From: Desulfobacula sp.
Lineage (GTDB): Bacteria; Desulfobacterota; Desulfobacteria; Desulfobacterales; Desulfobacteraceae
Assembly (NCBI GenBank): GCA_027858355.1
Contig: JAQICW010000323.1
Span: 1 to 12,148 of the forward strand
Direction: 5' to 3'
Length of the DNA stretch: 12,148 bases
Below are positions 1-9,200 of the stretch, piece by piece. Positions within the stretch are counted from its first letter, which is position 1. Every line of letters begins with the position of its first letter. The notes under the pieces were generated by a model. The model saw only the letters and a program-made list of their open reading frames with translations. It did not search any database and was not told the DNA's origin. The position numbers were made by a program, and so were the translations under genes.

Positions 1-327
1 GGTTCCAAGTTCCATCTCACCGGTAATTCGGACCTCGCCTTCATCGCTGGGCGGTATAAACTCCGTGCCGATATAAGGGATAAGGAGCAGACTGGCCCCA
101 AGGGCAGCCACAGCTGTAAAAACCGCTAGAACCCGATGGCGCAGCACCCCTAAAAGAAAGTCCCTATAGCTGAAAAAGGCGGTGGCATCTGAAAACCCCA
201 TGAACAATTTGGGATTTTTTTGAATCAGTTCCCAATCCAGATACGCCAGCATTCGCATGGCACCAAATCCCCCCCGGACAGCGATGATCCCTTTTTTCAG
301 TGGGGAGAAGCCTTTCATCATTTTCAT
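1..327 (-). pseudogene. Chimeric ORF: LD-carboxypeptidase fragment joined in frame to RND efflux pump fragment
   Basis: The minus strand is open from a stop at 334-336 to the left window edge, with candidate ATG starts at 327, 321 and 318. The first ~52 residues carry the peptidase S66 (LD-carboxypeptidase/MccF) signature: IIAVRGGFGAMR, then YLDWELI, then NPKLFMGFSDAT, whose Ser matches the family nucleophile. From about position 172 downwards the frame changes identity to the start of the second half of an RND inner-membrane pump: LLGVLRHR, a hydrophobic transmembrane stretch, then IGTEFIPPSDEGEV. In intact relatives the S66 motif is preceded by roughly 60-80 further residues, which are absent here, and an RND pump has about 500 residues before this point. 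Neither enzyme can be complete. I read it as the product of a deletion or illegitimate recombination; an assembly chimera is the alternative. Family identities are from motif recognition. Confidence 0.75.
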
Positions 328-430
328 TCCAGATTATAGGTTCCAGGTTCTTTCCCTGATTATTTTCTGGTCTTTAATACACCCAAAAAGCAAATCAGGC
401 AATGCAGGATACCGATATCTTTTGCGCTTC

Positions 431-460
431 TTGACAAAAAGCAACCTCTTATTCTAAGTT
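431..460 (+). promoter_or_regulatory. Weak candidate promoter upstream of the sensor kinase
   Basis: A perfect -35-like TTGACA (431-436) is followed after 18 nt by TAAGTT (455-460), a poor -10 match (3 of 6). It is the only vegetative-type box pair I can defend in the 328-528 gap. That gap otherwise holds no recognisable gene, terminator or RNA. It lies about 70 nt upstream of the kinase start, and no operator could be assigned. Confidence 0.2.
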
Positions 461-528
461 AAGTGGCAAGTATTTATTGGGGATATTGAAAAACAGAATG
501 CACCGTTACAAGCTCAACTGGATAATAT

Positions 529-3500
529 TTGAAACTCAATCTGACATGTAATGATTCACCGGGCACAAGTTTGACCCACTTTCTTTGTGATAACAAGCTT
601 GATCTTAAAAAGGCTTTAAAACTTGCAATAAAGATCTCTTCAGCACTGCACGAAATCCATAAAAGGGGAATCCTACACAGCAGACTTCATCCAGATAATA
701 TTATTTTTAATCCTGACAAAGAAAGTATATGCCTCACAGGGTTTGGACCTTTTAATCTCCAAAAGCCTCCCCTTGAGCAGCATATTGACTTTTCCGCAGA
801 ATCCCCGCACGTCCTGTCCTATATTTCCCCGGAATTGACGGGCAGGCTAAATTGTTTGGCGGATCACAGAAGTGATCTATATTCTCTTGGAATTATCTTT
901 TTTGAACTGCTGTATGGCAGGCCTCCATTTATTTGTGATGATCCCGCTAAAATTATTCATTTCCACCTGGCAAAAGATCCATTTGCACTAGTTAATTTCA
1001 AAGAAGAAACACCATCTGTTATAATTAATATCGTGAACAAATTGCTGTCAAAGGCCCCCCGGGATAGATACTCAAGCGCAGCAAGCCTGGCAGCAGATTT
1101 AAAAAATTGTCTTACGCAATTGGAAGCAGGTGATACTATTATCGATTTCTTCTTGGATCAATCGGAAAAACCGCCTCAATTTAAACTGAGTCAGAAATTT
1201 TACGGACGAACACCTCAATTGACCCAATTACATGAGATTTTTTCAGATAAGAACCCGCATAAAACAAAAATGATTTTTGTATCTGGGTCATCGGGCATCG
1301 GCAAAACATCATTTGTTAAAGCATTCTGTAATCAAGTACAACGGCAGGAAGACAATTCAACCATGGTCATTTCCGGCAAATATGATCAGGTTCAGCAGAA
1401 CATACCCTATTTTTCCCTGGCAGAAGATTTAAAACGTTTTGTTCAGGTATCCCTTGCAAAGAACCACTTTGATCTTGAAGGGCTGAGAGATAACATCTTA
1501 AATGCTCTGGGTATTAACGGCCAACTCATGGTTGAGATGGTTCCGGAACTGGCTTTGATTTTAGGTCCACAGCCAAAAGTTCCTATTCTTGATATCATTG
1601 AGACTCAAAATCGTTTTATTACCACATTTATTCTGTTTTTTCGTTCAATTGCCGGAAGCAACAATGGATTAATCCTTTTTTTAGATGACCTGCAATGGGT
1701 GGATCCAGAATCATTACACCTATTAAATAAGATTTTTGAGCAAGATATTCCGGATCTTTTCATTATCGGCGCATTCAGGAACGAAAAAGTATCTTTAGAC
1801 CATATACTCCATACTTTTATCAAAAAAACCGCCCGATCAAACATTATATTTAAAGAGATATTAATCGGCCCTTTGAACAAAGACATAATAGCCCGGATGA
1901 TAGCAGACTCGTCAAAAACAGATAAAATAATTGCCGATCCCCTGGCAAAAATTATTGTTGAGCGCACAAAGGGAAATCCTTTTTACATAAAGGAATATGT
2001 TCGTTCCCTGGTTCATTTAAACCATTTGAAATATGATTTAAACCAGGAATATTGGCAATGGGATATTGCACAGATCAAGAAAATCCGAAACACCACAAGT
2101 TTACAGGAATTGACAAAAAACAGGATTGCAACCTTGAGCCATCCTGTTATCCGGGTATTACAAAAAGCCGCTTGTCTGGGAAATAAATTTAATTGCCAAG
2201 ACCTTGTGATTGTGTGTGATGAGCATTTATCCCGGATAAATTCCATTCTAAAAGAAGCGTCACTGCATAACTTAGTTGCCCCCTGTGAAGTCGACACAAA
2301 AGATGAAATTGATACCCAGCCTTTTGGGGGGGGACAATTATTTCAATTTATTCATGACAGCATACAGCACGCTGTTTATCATCTTATACCGGGTGGAAAA
2401 AGAGCACAGGAACACTATGAAATAGGGGAAAAATTATACCGGTCAATTGATTCCAAGAGCAAAGAACGACTGTTTATGGATGCTGCATCCCAGATGAATC
2501 TTGGCAGAACAGCCATTAAAGATGAGTCCAAAAAGGCTGACCTGGCAAAAATAAATCTTCAGGCCGCCCAAATGGCAAAAAAAACTGCGGCCTATCATAC
2601 AGCCTTGACCTATGTAACCCTGGGGATTGAACTTCTGGGTGAAAATGCATGGCAACAAAATTATGATTTAACCTTGAACTTATACAATGAAGCTGTGGAG
2701 ACTTCTTTTCTTTGCCTAGAATTCAATAACATCGATAAATTAGCTAAAAAAGTAATTCAACAGGCTCACAATTCTTTAGACACAATGAAAGTGTATGAAA
2801 TCATAATCCTGACATGTATCGCAGGCAATAAATTACTTGAAGCAATCGATATTTCCCTGACAGCTTTGGACAAACTTGGAGAGAAACTGCCCAGGAATCC
2901 CCATAAAGCTCATCTCCTTTACGCTTTTTTAAAAACCAGATTCAGCATGATAACCAGATCACCTGATATGCTTATAGATCTCCCGGCTATGAAAAACCCC
3001 AAAGCGATTGCTGCTGTTCGGCTATATTCAGAAACAGTGACTGCCTCCTTTGCTACGGCCCCCATGCTAATACCGCTGTTAATATTCAGAACATTTTTGC
3101 TGACCATTAAATACGGAAATCCACCTATGGCACCATTTGTTTATGCCATCTACAGCTTGATGCTTTGCAGTGAAATGGGTGATATATCTTTAGGACTAAA
3201 ATTTGCTCAACTTGCCACCAGGCTTTTGGAAAAGGAAGAATTTAAAAGTCAGACAGTAAGAACGCGATTAATTATTAACTGCTATGCAAGACCATGGCAG
3301 CATCACCCTAAAAAGGATCTTGCAGAACTTAAAGAAGGGCTGGCGCTCGGTATTGCCTTGGGAGATTTTGAATATGCTGCACATTCAATCCATTTGTATT
3401 GCGGCCACAGCTTTTATGTCGGCCGTCAATTGTCAAAACTGGAGACTGAAATGCGTCAGGCAAGCCAGGAGATTAAGATATTGCAGCAGGAAGTGGTACT

Positions 3501-5430
3501 CAATGTTAACCGCATTTTTCACCAGACAGTATTAAATCTTCTGGGCGAATCCCATGATCCCTGTCTTCTTGAAGGGGAGAGCTGCAGTGAAGAAAAGATG
3601 TTCCCCCTGTACCAGAGTACCAACAACAAAAATGCCTTTTGCATTGCCTATCTCAATAAAATGCGATTGTGCTATCTTTTCTACAAGTTTGAAGATGCAG
3701 TTAAATATGCACGTAAGACAGAAGCCTATCTCGATGCCGTGAGGGGTTTGTCGCTTGTCCCCTGGTTTCATTTTTATGATTCTCTGGCCCACATTGCTGT
3801 TTATAAAAAGGGGGACAAAAAACAAAAAATAAAGATTTTGTCCAGGATATCTGCAAATCTGAAAAAAATGAAAAAATGGGCTAACATTGTTCCTGTCAAC
3901 CATGAACATACGTATCTCCTTGTTAAGGCTGAAAAAGCAAGAATTCAGGGTAAGGAAACCGAGGCAATCGGTTTTTATAACCAGGCGATTGATAGTGCGA
4001 ACAAACATGATTATATCCATGAAGAAGCCCTTGCATGGGAACTTGCTGCAAGATTTTACAATGATAAAGGCGTTTTTTCCCTTGCCATCACCTATCTTTG
4101 CCAAGCGCTCATCTGTTATGAAAAATGGGGAGCAAAAGCAAAGGTTGCCCATTTGAAAAAAAATTACGCCCATCTTATCAACAACGCCAGCTTTACCTTG
4201 GTTCATGAGGATTTAGCCGCTTCAAGTTCTGGCAGTCATATTGATCTTTCCTCCATGATTAAGGCCTCCGAAGCCATTGCAAAAGAAACAGTACTAACCC
4301 GGCTGATGGATAAATTAATGGAGATTGTACTGGAACATGCCGGTGCCCGCAAAGGGTTTTTAATTCTTAAAAGCGTCCAGGGATGGAACGTAGAGGCTCG
4401 TGTAGATGTGGAAGGTGTTAATAACTTCACTCCTATGCCACTTGATCTGTACACCAAACTTCCGGTCAGTATGGTCCGTTATGTCAGGCGCAGCGGTCAG
4501 GATCTGGTACTGGAAAATGCCGCCAGGGACGCAAGATATGAGTGGGACACTTATGTCCAAGAAAAACAACTTAAGTCTGTATTGTGTATACCCATCCTCC
4601 ACCAGGGCGATGTCAATGGTGTCCTTTATCTTGAAAATAACAGCATAACGGGTGTGTTCACACCAGAACGGGTGGATGTACTCAAGAACGTATCAAGGGT
4701 GCTGGCCAATGCCTGGGCAAGGAACCAGGCAGAAAAAGAAATCCTTCAATACCAGGACCAACTGCGGTCCCTTTCTTCCCAGTTGCTCCTGGTTGAAGAA
4801 AAAGAGAGGCGGCGCATGGCTGTTGCCCTTCATGATAATATCGGGCATGCACTTTCCAGTGCGGTTATGGAACTTGAAAAACTTAAAAAAGAAACAGGAC
4901 AGGCAAATTCCCCAAGGTTTGAAAACATTCATGCAATTTTAGATGAATCCATTAAGGCCACCCGCACGCTTACTTTTGAACTGAGCCCGCCTCTCCTGTA
5001 TGATTTGGGCCTTGAAGCCGCCCTGGACTGGCTGGCTGAAAAAACAACGGAACAATACGAGATTCCTGTTAGATTCGTTTATCAGGAAACGATTGAAAAT
5101 ATTGATGAATCAACCGCCATTCTGCTTTTTCAGTCAGTAAGAGAACTGATCTTTAATATGGTAAAACATGCCGGGGCAACAACGGCTTCAGTCTCCATGA
5201 AGAAAGATGGATCAGACCTGGAAATTATTGTTGAAGATGACGGCAAGGGTGTTGATGTATCGCACCTATATTCCCAAGGGCATTTAAAAGGAGGCTTTGG
5301 CCTTTTTTCCATACAGGAACGCCTGGGCAGCCAGGGTGGTTATATGGAGATTGACTCTGCAATCGGGCAGGGAACCCGGATTACACTGGTCTTCCCTTTG
5401 GATCAGGCCTTTAACTCAGACAATTGCTAA
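529..5430 (+). CDS. Pseudokinase-AAA ATPase-TPR-GAF hybrid sensor histidine kinase (1633 aa)
   Basis: This is a soluble signalling protein of the PknB-like/AAA/GAF/histidine-kinase type known from cyanobacteria, myxobacteria and sulfate reducers. In order: kinase C-lobe (~15-200); AAA/STAND ATPase with Walker A GSSGIGKT at 253-260 and Walker B LFLDD with the two Asp at 386-387; helical TPR-like region (~500-1235, typical AEKAR and YEKWGAKAKV segments); GAF (~1255-1400); coiled-coil linker; HisKA_3 with phospho-acceptor His1435 in RRRMAVALHDN; HATPase with N-box Asn1543, G1 DDGKG (1570-1574) and G2 GGFGL (1588-1592). The kinase part looks dead: HRD reads HSR (50-52), DFG reads GFG (71-73), and the N-lobe with the glycine loop and catalytic Lys is absent. 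The start is TTG at 529, two codons after an in-frame TAA, with no clear Shine-Dalgarno, so the 5' end may be truncated. No convincing transmembrane helix. It is followed by its probable response regulator. Confidence 0.9.
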   Translation: MKLNLTCNDSPGTSLTHFLCDNKLDLKKALKLAIKISSALHEIHKRGILHSRLHPDNIIFNPDKESICLTGFGPFNLQKPPLEQHIDFSAESPHVLSYISPELTGRLNCLADHRSDLYSLGIIFFELLYGRPPFICDDPAKIIHFHLAKDPFALVNFKEETPSVIINIVNKLLSKAPRDRYSSAASLAADLKNCLTQLEAGDTIIDFFLDQSEKPPQFKLSQKFYGRTPQLTQLHEIFSDKNPHKTKMIFVSGSSGIGKTSFVKAFCNQVQRQEDNSTMVISGKYDQVQQNIPYFSLAEDLKRFVQVSLAKNHFDLEGLRDNILNALGINGQLMVEMVPELALILGPQPKVPILDIIETQNRFITTFILFFRSIAGSNNGLILFLDDLQWVDPESLHLLNKIFEQDIPDLFIIGAFRNEKVSLDHILHTFIKKTARSNIIFKEILIGPLNKDIIARMIADSSKTDKIIADPLAKIIVERTKGNPFYIKEYVRSLVHLNHLKYDLNQEYWQWDIAQIKKIRNTTSLQELTKNRIATLSHPVIRVLQKAACLGNKFNCQDLVIVCDEHLSRINSILKEASLHNLVAPCEVDTKDEIDTQPFGGGQLFQFIHDSIQHAVYHLIPGGKRAQEHYEIGEKLYRSIDSKSKERLFMDAASQMNLGRTAIKDESKKADLAKINLQAAQMAKKTAAYHTALTYVTLGIELLGENAWQQNYDLTLNLYNEAVETSFLCLEFNNIDKLAKKVIQQAHNSLDTMKVYEIIILTCIAGNKLLEAIDISLTALDKLGEKLPRNPHKAHLLYAFLKTRFSMITRSPDMLIDLPAMKNPKAIAAVRLYSETVTASFATAPMLIPLLIFRTFLLTIKYGNPPMAPFVYAIYSLMLCSEMGDISLGLKFAQLATRLLEKEEFKSQTVRTRLIINCYARPWQHHPKKDLAELKEGLALGIALGDFEYAAHSIHLYCGHSFYVGRQLSKLETEMRQASQEIKILQQEVVLNVNRIFHQTVLNLLGESHDPCLLEGESCSEEKMFPLYQSTNNKNAFCIAYLNKMRLCYLFYKFEDAVKYARKTEAYLDAVRGLSLVPWFHFYDSLAHIAVYKKGDKKQKIKILSRISANLKKMKKWANIVPVNHEHTYLLVKAEKARIQGKETEAIGFYNQAIDSANKHDYIHEEALAWELAARFYNDKGVFSLAITYLCQALICYEKWGAKAKVAHLKKNYAHLINNASFTLVHEDLAASSSGSHIDLSSMIKASEAIAKETVLTRLMDKLMEIVLEHAGARKGFLILKSVQGWNVEARVDVEGVNNFTPMPLDLYTKLPVSMVRYVRRSGQDLVLENAARDARYEWDTYVQEKQLKSVLCIPILHQGDVNGVLYLENNSITGVFTPERVDVLKNVSRVLANAWARNQAEKEILQYQDQLRSLSSQLLLVEEKERRRMAVALHDNIGHALSSAVMELEKLKKETGQANSPRFENIHAILDESIKATRTLTFELSPPLLYDLGLEAALDWLAEKTTEQYEIPVRFVYQETIENIDESTAILLFQSVRELIFNMVKHAGATTASVSMKKDGSDLEIIVEDDGKGVDVSHLYSQGHLKGGFGLFSIQERLGSQGGYMEIDSAIGQGTRITLVFPLDQAFNSDNC

Positions 5431-5442
5431 ACACTAAAATAT

Positions 5443-5449
5443 AAGGAAG
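5443..5449 (+). promoter_or_regulatory. Ribosome binding site of the response regulator
   Basis: AAGGAAG lies in the 26-nt gap after the kinase stop, with about 9 nt between AAGGA and the ATG at 5457. It fixes this ATG as the start and supports co-transcription with the kinase. Confidence 0.7.
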
Positions 5450-5456
5450 ATCAAAA

Positions 5457-6110
5457 ATGACCATCAGAATACAATTGGCTGATGACCATATGATTACCCG
5501 GGAAGGGCTAAAATCCATTATTCAGAATGAAAAGCATATGGAAATAGTGGCTGAAGCGGACAATGGCCGGTCTGCTGTTGAAAAAGCCTTGAGCCTTATC
5601 CCTGATATCATTATCATGGATATCAATATGCCCGGCCTCAACGGCATTGAAGCAACAAAACAAATACTTGCTCAGCACCCCCACATAAAGATAATAGCGC
5701 TTTCCATGTTTTCGGAACGCGGATATGTCATGGGGATGTTAAAAGCAGGGGTTTCGGGTTACTTACTGAAAAATTGCGCATTCAGCGAATTTTTAAACGC
5801 CATAAAAACCGTATCAAAAGGCAGCCGATATCTGAGTCAACACATCACGGATATGGTAATGGATGATTTTGCAGCTGGCCGTCCTTTGGAAGGCTTATCC
5901 TTAAACAATTCACTGACCAGAAGAGAGCGGGAAGTGCTTCAGTTGCTTGCCGAGGGCGCACGTTCAACCCAGATTGCCACCCGTCTCCATGTCAGTGAAA
6001 AAACCATATCCACCCATAGAAGAAAAATTATGGGCAAATTAAATATTCATTCCATTGCCGGCCTCACAAAATTTGCCATTCGGGAAGGAATCACAAGTCT
6101 GGACACATAA
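5457..6110 (+). CDS. NarL/FixJ-family response regulator, receiver plus LuxR-type HTH
   Basis: This 217-residue protein has the normal length and order of a NarL/LuxR-type regulator. The receiver (~1-120) has the acidic pair Asp9-Asp10 near the N terminus, the phospho-acceptor Asp55 in IIIMDINMPG, and the switch region IALSMFSERGY followed by a Lys in GYLLKN. The C-terminal helix-turn-helix (~150-215) has SLTRREREVLQLL and VSEKTISTHRRKIMGKL, the DNA-recognition region. It begins 26 nt after a histidine kinase of the HisKA_3 type, the class that normally pairs with NarL-type regulators, so it is very likely the cognate partner. Targets are unknown; the secreted-protein genes just downstream are the obvious candidates (inference). 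Its HTH is closely related to the 80-residue protein at 11285-11527. Confidence 0.95.
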   Translation: MTIRIQLADDHMITREGLKSIIQNEKHMEIVAEADNGRSAVEKALSLIPDIIIMDINMPGLNGIEATKQILAQHPHIKIIALSMFSERGYVMGMLKAGVSGYLLKNCAFSEFLNAIKTVSKGSRYLSQHITDMVMDDFAAGRPLEGLSLNNSLTRREREVLQLLAEGARSTQIATRLHVSEKTISTHRRKIMGKLNIHSIAGLTKFAIREGITSLDT

Positions 6111-6262
6111 TAATCCCAGAGCAGATATGCGCATCTTTTTCCAATACCCCTCAGATTTTCTGTAGTTGATATCAGAATTCCTGAACATAAAAATCTACCT
6201 TTCCCCGATTGCCTCTTCTGTGTTTTTTTAATACTTATAGGTTGAAACTATGAAAAGATCCG

Positions 6263-6276
6263 AAAAAACGTTTTTT
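6263..6276 (+). promoter_or_regulatory. Perfect 14-bp palindrome before the RCC1 gene
   Basis: AAAAAACGTTTTTT is a perfect inverted repeat ending 6 nt before the Shine-Dalgarno sequence of the next gene, in the 6111-6289 gap. It could be a protein-binding site in the leader, or simply an A/T-rich coincidence. Nothing else firm was found in this gap: there is no rho-independent terminator after the response regulator and only weak promoter-like boxes (TTGCCT near 6209, AT-rich DNA near 6229-6240). Confidence 0.3.
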
Positions 6277-6282
6277 TGACTT

Positions 6283-6287
6283 GGAGG
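6283..6287 (+). promoter_or_regulatory. Strong Shine-Dalgarno deciding the start of the RCC1-repeat gene
   Basis: GGAGG lies 5 nt before the ATG at 6293 and only 2 nt before the ATG at 6290. A TTG at 6281 is also in frame, but it overlaps the Shine-Dalgarno itself and can be excluded. Spacing favours 6293, which gives a leader beginning MRKVIFG. Confidence 0.75.
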
Positions 6288-6292
6288 ATATG

Positions 6293-9200
6293 ATGCGTAA
6301 GGTAATTTTTGGAATTCTGTCTTTGCTAATTTTGACGATGGGTGCTGCGACTTCTGAAGCGGAGCTTGTTGAAGCCCAGGTGGCTGCCGGAGCTTTTCAC
6401 ACAATAGGCTTAAAGACCGACGGAACTGTCGTGGCTGTCGGGGATAATTCTAAAAGCCAATGCAATGCCTATGTTTTGACTGATATTAAACAGCTTACTG
6501 CCGCAGAGCGACACACAATAGGCTTAAAAACCGACGGCACGGTTCAAGCCGTTGGGGAAAATGGGTATGGACAACTCAATGTATCTTCCTGGACAGATAT
6601 TAAACAGGTGTCTACTGGAGTTAATCATACAATAGGTTTAAAGACCGATGGCAGTCTCGTGGCAGTTGGGAGTAATTCTGAAGGCCAATGTGATGTGTCT
6701 TCCTGGACCGATATCAAACAGATATTTGCTGGAATGTTCCACACGATAGGCATAAAGACCGACGGAACTGTCATCGTCGTTGGGCGCTTGTTTGAAAATC
6801 AATCCACAATTTCATCCTGGACCGACATAAAACAGGTGGCTGAAGGATGGGGTCATATAATAGGTTTAAAGACCGACGGCACTGTCATTGCTGTCGGAGA
6901 TAATTCTAATGGTCAATGCGATGTGTCTTCCTGGGCCGATATGAAACAGGTGGCTGCCGGTAAGGTTCATACAATAGGCCTGAAAACCGACGGCACTGTC
7001 GTGGCTGTGGGAAGCAATCATTCCGGCCAATGCGATGTGTCTTCCTGGACCGATATTAAACAGGTGGCGGCTGGATATGATCACACAATTGGGTTGAAGA
7101 CCGACGGCACTGTTGTGGTCGCTGGAAATAATGATTATGGCCAGTGTGATGTTGCTCCTTGGCCCGATATCAAGCAGGTGACGGCAGGCGGTAATCACGC
7201 ACTAGGGTTGAAAACCGATGGTACCGTTCGGGCTGCCGGAGAAAATAATTTTGGCCAATGTGATGTGGCTTCCTGGACCGATATGAAACAGGCGGCTGCT
7301 GGATATATACACACAATAGGCTTAAATACCGATGGTACTGTCGTGGCCGTTGGGTATAATGCTCAAGGCCAATGCGATGTGACTTCCTGGACCGATATTA
7401 AACAGGTGGCGGCTGGATATAGTCACACAATCGGTTTAAAGATCGATGGCACTGTCGTGAACGCAGGGGATACTTATTATAACGATGTGTCTTCCTGGAT
7501 CAATATCCAACAGGTCGCTGTCGGAACAGCTCGTACGATAGGTTTAAAAACGGATGGTACTGTTGTGGCCATTGGGGACACTTATTATTGTCAATGTGAT
7601 ATGTCTTCTTGGACAGATATTAAGCAGGTTGCTGTTGGCGGTGATCACACAATCGGTTTAAAGACCGACGGAACTGTCGTGGCCGTTGGGAATAATGAAT
7701 CCGGTCAATGCGATGTTGCTTCCTGGACCGATATTAAACAAGTGGCTGCTGGATATTCTCTTTCAATTGGTTTAAAGACCGACGGCACTGTGGTGGCCGT
7801 TGGGGATAATTATAATGATCAATGTAATGTGTCCTCCTGGACAAACATTAAAGAGGTGGCGGTCGGGAGTTCGTACACAATAGGCTTAAAAAACGATGGT
7901 TCAATCATTGCCGTTGGGAACAAGAATAATGAATCGAGTAAATATAATGTGGCTTCCTGGAAGTTAACCAACACTTCACCAAATACACCTGCTGTACCAT
8001 CCCCAGCTGATAATTCAACAGATATCCCCTTGAATACGGAACTTTACTGGATTGGAGGAGACCCGGATGCTGATAATACAATGGCATATGACACTTATTT
8101 TGGTACCGACAATCCTCCGTTGACTTTGGTTTCAGAGGATCAAAGTGGAACGACACTTAACGCGGGGCCGCTTGAATACGGCACAACCTATTATTGGCAA
8201 ATTATTTCCAAGGACAATCATGGTGCCCAAACTCAAGGGCCGGTATGGCAGTTTAAAACCAAGGATAATTTACCTCCGGTAATCACTCAAGGTGAAAGCA
8301 TATTGATACATATATCCGAGGACAACAATCCTGTCGCCTTTGAGTTGACATTAAATGCTATAAATGCAGGTGCGGACACTTTGTGGTCTGTTAAAACACA
8401 GGCAAATCATGGTATTGCCCAGGTTTCTGGTACGGGCATTTCAAAATCTATCTATTATTCTCCCGAAAAAAACTATAATGGTGCTGACACCTTTGAAGTA
8501 CAGGTATCAGATGGACTTGCCGTTGGTGTTGATACCATTGTGGTGACTGTTGCAATTGAGTCAATTTCTGATCTTACAGGAGACCTTGATGGTGATTTCA
8601 AAATCACCTTTGAAGATGTTGTTCTATCCTTAAAGGTTCTAACAAATCAGGAATCTGCTGTTCGCCAGGGCTATATAGCCTCTGGAATTGATGTGAATGG
8701 TGATAACAAGATTGGGCTTGCTGAAGCAATTTATCCTTTGCAGGTAGTACCTGATGTTTCCGATGATATGTCCAATGCATCTTTAAGCGGCACATACGTA
8801 ATGACCACTTTTGGCGGAGGACAGGATCCGGATGGTAATGGATCGGGACCGGTGCTGGATGTCTGGACAGACTACGTTTCATTGTCATTTGACGGTAATG
8901 GGAGTGGAGAAATAATTGAGGTCAGCGGCGTCAGTGAAACTATTTTGTTTACATATTCTGTAAACAGTGACGGGAAATTTACTATCGAAATTCCTGATAG
9001 TACTGGAACAGGGATTGTTAGTTCAGACGGAAATCACTTTACCTTTACAGATAAGGGGTCCGACGAGAATACATTTGATGAAGTCCATTACACAGGGATC
9101 AAAAAATCTTCGGGTATGTCCAACGCATCCTTAGGCGGCACGTATGTAATGACAACTTTTGGCGGAGGACAAGATCCGAATGGTAATGGTTCGGGACCGG

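Noticed and set aside
257..457. 66-residue plus-strand ORF before the kinase
   Set aside because: It overlaps the antisense peptidase/RND frame for about 70 nt, has no ribosome binding site and no protein-like pattern.
464..480. Sigma-54-like TGGCA element before the kinase gene
   Set aside because: The TGGCA at -24 is present but the TTGC half at the required spacing is missing.
3532..4206. 224-residue minus-strand ORF
   Set aside because: Lies wholly inside the conserved TPR-like coding region of the giant kinase; composition is that of an antisense shadow.
6155..6165. Terminator after the response regulator (CAGATTTTCTG)
   Set aside because: Stem of only four base pairs with no T tract after it.
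6866..7198. Minus-strand ORF with internal periodicity
   Set aside because: The periodicity is the reverse reading of the RCC1 repeats.
6398..7968. CRISPR-like periodic repeat
   Set aside because: The 114-bp period is in frame, codes for similar 38-residue units throughout and has no repeat-spacer structure.
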